Below are positions 56,790 through 64,000 of a stretch of 64,000 bases of DNA, one piece after another. The notes beneath the pieces were generated by a model that was given only the letters and a program-made list of their open reading frames with translations, searched no databases and was not told the DNA's origin. Each line of letters starts with the position of its first letter. The first letter of the stretch is position 1. Source of the DNA: Kappaphycus alvarezii (taxonomy: Eukaryota; Rhodophyta; Florideophyceae; Gigartinales; Solieriaceae); NCBI GenBank assembly GCA_002205965.3, contig NADL03000009.1, positions 124,001 to 188,000 on the forward strand, given 5' to 3'. The translations under genes and the position numbers were made by a program.

Positions 56790-57420
56790 CATGTAGACTA
56801 ATTTTCGCTCCGGTTCCATTCCCAGCACAGTGAAAGGTCCCAGAAACTCGCCGATGCGACTGTTCACGATCTTTTCTCGCTACACCAAGACTCTGTCGCC
56901 CGGCTCACACACTTAATCACAGCGGAGGAAACGGCATTTTGCATGGTCTGCTTGAGTTTCTGCGCTGATGTTGCTTTTTCCATCCCTTAACACGCGATCT
57001 CAGCCAGATTAGCTCGTTTCGGTGAAGTTGGGGGTACATTGCTTGGTTTTGACAAGGTATTCATGCAAGGATACTCACCGATACCAGCGCCGAAGCTAAG
57101 AGGCCCTCAGGTCCTAATTTTTCTTTCATCGCTTTCACGGGACAAGCTGGGACAACTTCCTTTTCTACTTCAGTTCCGGCCAAATTGAGCTTGCTAAATG
57201 TCGTCCTCAACGGTCCATGACACCTTTCTGCAAGCTATATGCTTTCGTAGGCCTCTATCCCTGTCTGATAGACTTGAAAATCGGCAGAACGGGCAAGATG
57301 GATAAATCGTTCCCCAAATTTTGACCCTTGATCTGTTAAGATACGATTTGTATACCCTTGTAAACAGACGCCCAACATCGTATAAACGCTTCTCACAGAC
57401 CCTTCGTGCTCATTTACTTA
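56790..57420 (-). mobile_element. Integrase-like part of the copia fossil
   Basis: On the minus strand, blocks such as GSKFGERFIHLARSADFQVY, KAMKEKLGPEGLLASAL and IGEFLGPFTVLGMEPERKLV resemble the core and C-terminal part of a copia integrase. They precede the reverse transcriptase in the coding direction. The segment is broken. Confidence 0.6.
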
Positions 57421-60250
57421 AGTAAAACCGGCTACGCTGGAGTATGCTGCTTCGTAAACATCATGTATGAAAAGGACGCAGCCAAGATACATGATTTCCA
57501 GCATTACCCGTTCATTAAATCTCAGTTCTTCGCTGCCTAAGCTCACGCGGAAGCGGTGAGGTCGGGTTTTATGCGTTGGAATGGACCAAAATGTTTCAAA
57601 GTATCTTCTATTATGCGCTGTGTCTGAGGCGTTGCATGTTATTGCCTAGATCGTTTGATAAATTTGAATATCGTGGATACACTTGGGTAGAAGAAGTATC
57701 GGTAGAGTTTTCGGGTTGTGTTCTAGTGAAGAAAAAGCTAATTTTGAATCGAATATCGGCGTAAAATTGATTACTATGAGAGCGGATAATCGTACAATAC
57801 CAGTCATCCATGAATAAACCATTCCATCACTCGTCTATATCCTTCTGCGCTTGGCTAGGCGGCTTGAAATAAGGCAGGTAGTCAGGCCTTCCTTGTGCAT
57901 AACTTCTATACCCAGGAGTGTGGGTATGTCGGTCTATACTACATCGAGACGGATTCAGATTAATGAGGCCCCAGAAGGTGTATTCAACTCTTTGGATACT
58001 CTCTGTAGCGAACAGGATACCGTATAAGCAAATATTGAACTCTTCTGGTATGGAATTATCTTCAAATTGTGCGATCTGTGCTCATTAAACAGTCTATCCA
58101 GCTCTTTTTGTCCAATGACGGAGTGTGGAGCCCCTGTTTCTACGCAGAAACAGTCTATTAGTTGCGCTCTATATTTTTGCTTTTCTTAGACTGGATCAGC
58201 AACATGAAGAACATCTATTCCTGTTCTTGAGCGCTCGCGAACTTCAGTCTGTTTCCGGCGACAGAGACCAGAACTTGGCGTTCGTCGTTTCCTTAGCGAA
58301 AATCCTAGTGATCATCGAAAGAAGCTTTCATAGTGTGTAAATACATGTTGCGCCCCATTGCATCCGCCATGGCAGGGTCGTTACTTTTCTGCTCATCTCC
58401 ATGATTATCCATCAGCGCAAGTAAGGTTTCCGCAGCACAGTGGCCGTTTTCTCCGTCTCAGCCCCTTTCAATTACTCTGAATCGCGAATTTTTTACTCTT
58501 TAACTTGATAATAACAGCCAAAATGTGGATGAGTGAGATTCATCGTCCTAGACGGCGCTCTTTGTGCTTCCTTGCGGCATTCTCACCTCTTTTATGTCCC
58601 TTGATCCATGTCTCACCACACCGAACACACTCTCCTCGTCGCTGGGCTTCCTGGAAGGTCTTGGAAGAATGGAGATGAGTAGTAGGTTGATTTGCATTTG
58701 TCTTATATCCCTTACCGTCTTCCATTGAGCTTGTCTCGTTCTGTGCCCGCGACGCATTATATGCGTGTTGGCCGTCTCCTTGTTACTGTAGACAAAGCCA
58801 ACCTCGGGGAAATGACTTCCAGGCAGCTGAGATATCTATTTAAGTTTCTGTATAGATTCACCCAGGGCAGCAGAAAAGGCGCTAAACAAGTGCTTCTGCG
58901 ATGTAATATTAGATATTTGTATTTTGGACCAATCTTGAGGTCCGCTATAGCGCGTCAAAGACAGTGGTCTTTTTTCTGTCCGACTGAAATTCTCGAGGTC
59001 ACTGCACCACTAATTCATTAATGTGCGACAAGCTTAGTCAGACCCTCGGAGACATCCTGGATGTCATTTTCATGCATGATTGGGCGAAGACGAATCAGAT
59101 CCAGCGATACTATAACCTGAAACTTCCACGAATCACTGCTATATCCCTTATCTATCACTTCTCACATCAGGGAAAAGTACATTCCGGGTGTCATATTTGC
59201 TATAGAGTAACGAAGTGCGGCGCCTTCAAATGCGTGGATAAAGAAGTCATTTTTCTTTCCATCGTACAGGACTTATTGGTATGGACAGATCTCGTACAAC
59301 TTGACCGTGTCCTTCATGTCTTGTGTAATTTCCCTGGTGAACCTGGAATCTTTCATCCTGCAAATCACATTTAGCTTTCTTAGGATCTTCGAAATTACCT
59401 GGAATTGTATCGTTGCGACACAGCGTCCCAATGGATACATTTCAAAGGCGTTCCGTTCCCAAGTTGGTTATTCGTAAATGGGAATGGCGACTGAGGTAAA
59501 GTAGAAGGCGATGTCTGCATATACCAGCAGTTGCAGCTCAAATATAAGTTTTACCTTCAGCTTGCTGCATATTGCCAGGATAGCCACAGATATTTGTCGA
59601 GAATAACTATCTTGCACTTGCGGTATTATTCCGTTCCTCAAACCTAAAGAATGATTAGCCAAGCTCTGTGGTACTACAATTGTGCTCTGAAGAGGCAGTG
59701 GGATAGCGGACGGCCGAGCCGTGGAACTAGCAGCATTACTTTGTCCCTGTCCGGAAATAAAGAATTGGGAGATCCCCGAGCAGATTTGAACTTTTAGATT
59801 ACGGCAATGTAGTAGTCGGCATCAACTTATAGGGCATGGGATAACCAGACATGAAGCTTAACACGGCTATTTCCTTGCTCCGACTCAGAAAAATGTAAAG
59901 CACTAACGAAGCATTCCGGCACGAAGGATGCACCAAACAGCTCTGCAGTTTCATGGGGGTTGTGAGCCCGCATAACGGCCGCGTGAAGAAATCTTCCGTG
60001 AAGATGACAGACGGAGCGGACAAAACTGTACGCATCAGAAACAATACATCGTCCGGGTTGGGTAGAGATACTACTTGTGCGGTAGGATCCGAAGAGGCGG
60101 GCGACGACGCCACTGAAATCATGTCGAGGGAAAGTATCTCCGTAGCAATCTGACGTGCAATCGGCACCCACACTGTAATGCCACCAGCAGAGCTGATTTT
60201 AGTGATCTTCCTTTGATGTAATTCTCTGTGCAGCTCATACCACTGCATTC
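57421..60250 (-). mobile_element. Upstream internal part of the copia fossil (protease/gag zone)
   Basis: Little is recognisable. The plus-strand stretch around 58.8-59.4 kb reads, on the minus strand, as short charged blocks of gag-like character. Open frames such as 59799-60248 (minus) have no recognised domain. The boundary between gag and pol cannot be placed. Confidence 0.35.
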
Positions 60251-61309
60251 GCAGGTACTACACTGTACTGTACAGTGAGGAAATTTATGTTGACTATCGA
60301 CCAACATCGGCCTCGGTACTATATAATCACCCGAGTCTGCCCGAGGGAGTGTATTCTAGACCACTCGGCCCCCAACTTGGACCTGATATTTCTCAGATAA
60401 AAGGCACATATTGGGCTGAGCGTCGACTTTACTCAGATCTACCTTTTATCTCTATTACTTGGCTAGCATTTACTTTACTTACCCCCTCGTAGATAAACCT
60501 AACCTAGATAACTGCTATTTAAAGCTGCATGACCATTAGGGGCCCAGAAAAAACAGCCACCCCAGTGTTGGCTCTGAACTTGACTCCCAACTGCCTCCCT
60601 AGCAGCAACCTTGCCAATGGCAATTTTGTCTATAGCCTCCTTCATTCACCTGGTTTCCTCTTCATTAATCCAATATTACACCCTTTAATTGTTCGTCTGT
60701 GATATTTGCTCACACTTAGACACATAATACACCCGTATACATGCGTCTATATGCAAATACGAACGTCGTGTTGACAACAGTGTTTTTTCCAAAGAATAAC
60801 ATTAGCACTGCTGACGCCCTACAACATCTTTTCTTGTTCAATATTGTACCCCCTGGTGTCTTCGGAATTTTGGGCTAGATTCTTTTCAAGGTTCTAGTAT
60901 TCCACAGATCCTGGCCCGGCCTTACAATCCAGAGAACAATTATTCCGTCCAGATGTCGGAGAAATCACCCCACTCTACCACCCCAACTGCCATCGATAGA
61001 TTGTGTTACTGCACCGCAGGGCGCTTAAAGAGAAACAGAGACAGCGAAACCCGTTTGAGTCTTGGTGTGTGAGTTGTTTCCTCATTGTTTGACGGTATTC
61101 CGTACCTAGACGGGAAAAACTGCGCACTGCGCATTGCACTGCACAATCGCCAAAAAGTCCAACGAGATATCGCCCGTCATAGTTGAAGATGTGGCTTTCT
61201 TCTCAAGCGTTTCGACTGGAGCACCAAACTGGTTCCATGACAGCGGCATTCTTCCTTCGGGTGTAGAGCTCGAACCCTTGAATCCGGATTGTCGTGAGGC
61301 GTCGATGTC
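60251..61309. other. Leader-side internal region of the copia fossil, no gene recognised
   Basis: Contains the palindrome CACTGTACTGTACAGTG at 60261-60277. The remainder (60.5-61.3 kb) shows ordinary composition and only short frames. Confidence 0.4.
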
Positions 61310-62026
61310 GATAGAAGCGCTTTAAGTTGCGTACCATCGCGACCTCTGCGCAAACGCGTAGATAGAAGTAGTGTGAAAATAAGGGGGAAAAGGTTTGGGG
61401 AAAAGGTTTGGGTGTTTTACTCTTGGAAGATATATCCGGTCTATCCCATGGTTTTCCAGACAACCGCAATCAACTCAGAAAGGTCGGAAATATCTTCCAA
61501 CAGTAAAACACCCAAACGCTGCAGCCACTCAGAAAGGGGATACCGACACAGTAATGGGGAAGGAACTACGCTCCCTAAAATGCTACCTTCAGGCCAGCCA
61601 TCAAGCAGGCCGCATTGGACATGACGGCTGCTTGGGTGCTTTAATGTTTGAAAGATGTCGTCGGTTGGGGCCCGGACTATCTTAGAGGGTTACTGGTGAT
61701 GGAAAGTCCTATTTGCCAGCAAATTTACCTGATATCTTGTATGAAGCGACGTGCTTTGAAATAGAAATAAGGGTAAATAAAATTTTGTTCGGTAGGGAGA
61801 GAGGAAGCGAAGAGGGTCCAGGGTGGCGACTGTGCGCGTGGCGTCAACGACTTGGTTGATGCCGAACTTCTCAATTGCGCCCTCTCTCTTTGCTCTCCTC
61901 GTCCTATGCCGTAGGCTTCTGTATGCGCATCTCGTCGCCAGGTTAATAGGCATTAAGCTGTCCTCCCTGCTTGACAATAGTGATAAATATATATGACACG
62001 TGCCAGCACGGCAGTTCTGTTACAAC
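61310..62026 (-). repeat. Right LTR (5' LTR of the minus-strand element), interrupted
   Basis: Sequences matching the left LTR are at about 61310-61382 (CATCGCGACCTCTGCGCAAA) and 61746-62026 (AAATAAAATTTTGTTCGGTA through GGCACGTGTC on the other strand). Between them is an unrelated insertion (about 61383-61745) that includes a near-perfect 28-bp inverted repeat. Confidence 0.68.
61406..61517. repeat. Near-perfect 28-bp inverted repeat with 56-bp spacer
   Basis: 61406-61433 (beginning GTTTGGGTGTTTTACTC) pairs with 61490-61517 (ending GTAAAACACCCAAAC) with one mismatch. It sits within the sequence inserted in the right LTR. A partial tandem AAAGGTTTGGGG precedes it and CACTCAGAAAGG-type direct repeats follow it. 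Confidence 0.88.
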
Positions 62027-62757
62027 CGTGGAGACACAGTTGAACTACAGGTGTTAACTATACAGCCTTCTCATTGGGTCGGCTTCGGGACCCGTTGCCA
62101 TTGTGAGAAGAGGCAGTACACGTACATACATACGGCGAATGAATGTTCAGCTTGCGGACACCTGTTATACTAATGCCATACAGTAAAACATGATGTGGTA
62201 TGGTGAACATTTGCAGTATTTTTCTGACGAAGAGCCGACCATTGTACAGTAAAAAGCTACAGTACAGTAGACAGTATTGGCAAGGTACCCAATTTGTGTT
62301 TTCAGGGTGGCCTAGTAATAAAAATGATAAAGTAGTTTTTTGATGCAAAGAATCCGTAGGTGCCTACTGTAAGTCATGGATTACAGTACAATTCGGAACT
62401 AACCCAATCGGTGCAAGGCTGGCATTGCCACATTTCGTGTGGTAACTACCATGATCAGTGTGGTAATAGCGCACCAAATTCCGTCGGAGCAAGATCAAGT
62501 CCGAAAGAATTGCTGTCATTCTCCTTAAAAATCTAAAGTGGCAAACGCTCATTGGACTGTCAGGACACGTACGGGTGCAGTTTGAGACCCAAGACTCGAA
62601 AGTTGAGCAAGACAGTCGATAATGGAATGTTAATTTTTGTTAGGTTGTGATATCCTCCTTACAAAATAGGATGCAAGTTTGGCGGCTGATTTCGGAAATC
62701 GAGAGCCATTGTTGCGAAAGGCCATTTCAAAGGAGATCTACCTTTCAGCAGGACTCT
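62027..62757. other. Gene-free stretch with several TACAGTA motifs
   Basis: CATACAGTAAAACATG (62178), GTACAGTAAAAAGC (62244), CTACAGTACAGTAGACAGTA (62259) and TTACAGTACA (62382) are clustered here. No gene was recognised. Confidence 0.45.
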
Positions 62758-63384
62758 TTACTGATCACAACAGTAATAGACACGTGCATACCACGCACTC
62801 TCAAAGATGAAGAATTGATTAACCTCGTTTAGAAACCTTGGACAGGATCTGTAACTCAATTCGCCTCGCTGTTCAGATAAAAACATACCGTAGCGCGGTA
62901 GACAAAACATGTTGCCTACCGTAAGGTAACGGACATGAAAACCCGCCAACAATACCCCGCAACGGTTCATGGGGAATTGCTGCCTTTGCAATCCTCGAGC
63001 TTTGTAGGTTATTGTAAGAACATGTGCAGAGCGAAGATTCCCTCTGCTGGATTGCGGTTGCCATTGGTTGCATAAGAGATTTTTTGCTTCAGAGCACATC
63101 ATGTTCCCGGCGAAGCGGTTTGGGGTATTGGAGATTATGACCTCTTTGTACTGCAGCGCGAGGTGACCCTTTGCACTGACCAAGTGATCCCGACAAGAAA
63201 AGGACTGCAACAGTGGATAAGTTCCGTTAGTCGAAACAAGGGATGGCTTGCAATAGAGACTTTGCGCTTCATTTTGCACCCGTCGTTCAGAGTGCGGACC
63301 AGACCTTAGAACATCCCCCTCGCTCCCAACTCGTTCAGACAATATGATGCGAATGTGGCAATTTAGTTCCATTGAGTCTCGCAT
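62758..63384 (-). CDS. Hypothetical protein, 208 codons, unrecognised
   Basis: A long minus-strand open frame in DNA of ordinary composition: MRDSMELNCHIRIILSERVG, LQSFSCRDHLVSAKGHLALQ, FPMNRCGVLLAGFHVRYLTV. It is rich in Cys, Arg and Ser without a pattern that I recognise, and has no clear signal peptide or domain. The length is the main argument for coding; chance cannot be excluded. Confidence 0.3.
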   Translation of the reverse strand: MRDSMELNCHIRIILSERVGSEGDVLRSGPHSERRVQNEAQSLYCKPSLVSTNGTYPLLQSFSCRDHLVSAKGHLALQYKEVIISNTPNRFAGNMMCSEAKNLLCNQWQPQSSRGNLRSAHVLTITYKARGLQRQQFPMNRCGVLLAGFHVRYLTVGNMFCLPRYGMFLSEQRGELSYRSCPRFLNEVNQFFIFESAWYARVYYCCDQ

Positions 63385-63695
63385 CTACTTACGCTGTGGT
63401 CCTACCGAATAATGCCGCCGCGACGTCTACGTCATCTCACGGCCACAGCCCGATACTGGAAATCAGTCACAGCTTCGTTTTGTTATCCTTGGTTCCTGTA
63501 CCGGCGTACCTGGTCACATGTTAACCTACAGACTACGTAATCTCAATCAACCATTTCCTGCGCTAACGCACATTCAGACTTACATTTAGCAGTACCATAG
63601 CCAAGCGCAGACATTTCTCCTCACAATCTTACAAGCTAACAGCAGCCTCTGACATGAGGCAAGAAAGAGCTATATGCAACGCACTTCCAAATCCT
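63385..63695. other. Short intergenic stretch
   Basis: No gene recognised; ordinary composition. Confidence 0.35.
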
Positions 63696-63998
63696 CTACC
63701 ATATGATGATGTAGGAGCAATTCGTTGATCCCGAGCTTCCGTGCTTTGCCCAAAGTCTTGTTAGGGTACACAGGGCAAACCCCACGTTCCTCGCCGAACC
63801 GATATAGTAATGGATTCCAGTCTTGATGAATGACCCTAAAGAGTTTCCCTCTAACACAATCTCACCGACATAGATTGACATAATCTGCTTGCGAAGCAGG
63901 CAAAAAGTTGCGCCCAGCTCATCAAAGTACATCGGCTGCGTACCCAACTTAACCACTCCTACCTGAACTGGAAGCCGAATCAACTCGCCCTGAATGTA
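63696..63998 (-). CDS. Partial open frame at the window edge, unrecognised
   Basis: The minus strand is open from the window end for 101 codons: IRLPVQVGVVKLGTQPMYFD, ELGATFCLLRKQIMSIYVGE, then IVLEGNSLGSFIKTGIHYYI, ending TNCSYIIIW. It reads like globular protein with alternating hydrophobic residues. The 5' end lies beyond the window. No family was recognised. Confidence 0.35.
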   Translation of the reverse strand, partial: YIQGELIRLPVQVGVVKLGTQPMYFDELGATFCLLRKQIMSIYVGEIVLEGNSLGSFIKTGIHYYIGSARNVGFALCTLTRLWAKHGSSGSTNCSYIIIW

Positions 63999-64000
63999 CA

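Larger units (their letters stand above)
54805..62026 (-). mobile_element. Fossil Ty1/copia-type LTR retrotransposon, minus strand
   Basis: Two similar sequences in the same orientation, about 54805-55130 and 61310-62026, act as LTRs. The internal region codes on the minus strand. Integrase-like sequence (about 57420-56790) precedes reverse-transcriptase-like sequence (about 56780-55880), which is the copia order. A gag-like zone probably lies at about 58.8-60.2 kb. The two LTR copies differ at roughly a quarter of positions by eye, so the insertion is old. It is broken by many lesions. The right LTR also contains an insertion of some 360 bp. Confidence 0.7.

Overview
The window looks like nuclear DNA of a photosynthetic eukaryote, most probably a red alga. 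This is an inference. The only two convincing host genes lack recognisable introns and encode apparently plastid-directed proteins: a Shewanella-like (PPP family) phosphatase and a small ChuX/HutX-like protein whose N-terminus begins MAFITT, with the early phenylalanine typical of red algal transit peptides. Almost everything else is mobile-element debris at different stages of decay. No tRNA, rRNA or CRISPR array was recognised.

Layout. 0-1.4 kb: a scrap of LTR-element reverse transcriptase and a 71-bp tandem duplication. 1.46-4.64 kb: a Tc1 element with TA target duplication, interrupted by a second Tc1-like element that has four transposase-site repeats in the IR/DR arrangement. 4.8-7.9 kb (minus): the most complete of three fossils of one non-LTR-like reverse transcriptase family with an apparent C-terminal restriction-like endonuclease. 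8.1-10.1 kb: the two host genes, tail to tail. 11.2-12.8 kb: the second RT fossil. 13.3-22.1 kb: decayed, unrecognised reading frames on both strands, a possible gag-like fragment and a tandem octapeptide repeat. 22.13-24.19 kb: a TA-flanked element whose two ends are each a fold-back palindrome, carrying the third RT fossil. 24.2-34.9 kb: scattered unrecognised coding-like stretches and a striking pair of overlapping, mutually exclusive hairpins at 30.10-30.18 kb.

34.9-54.1 kb is an AT-rich, nearly gene-free block of about 19 kb. It contains two unusually long open frames (38.99-39.54 kb plus, 53.24-53.81 kb minus), and a 180-bp repeat at 45.35 kb is found inverted at 54.58 kb. 54.8-62.0 kb is an old, broken Ty1/copia-type LTR retrotransposon on the minus strand, with both LTRs recognisable. 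62-64 kb holds unassigned sequence and a partial open frame at the window edge.

The genes do not form a pathway; the window reads as a transposon-rich region around a small gene pair. The observations most worth checking are the IR/DR nested Tc1 insertion with its abnormal left junction, the interlocked hairpins, the fold-back-ended element, the AT-rich block (centromere candidate or ancient AT-rich insertion), and the over-represented TACAGTA/TACTGTA motif.
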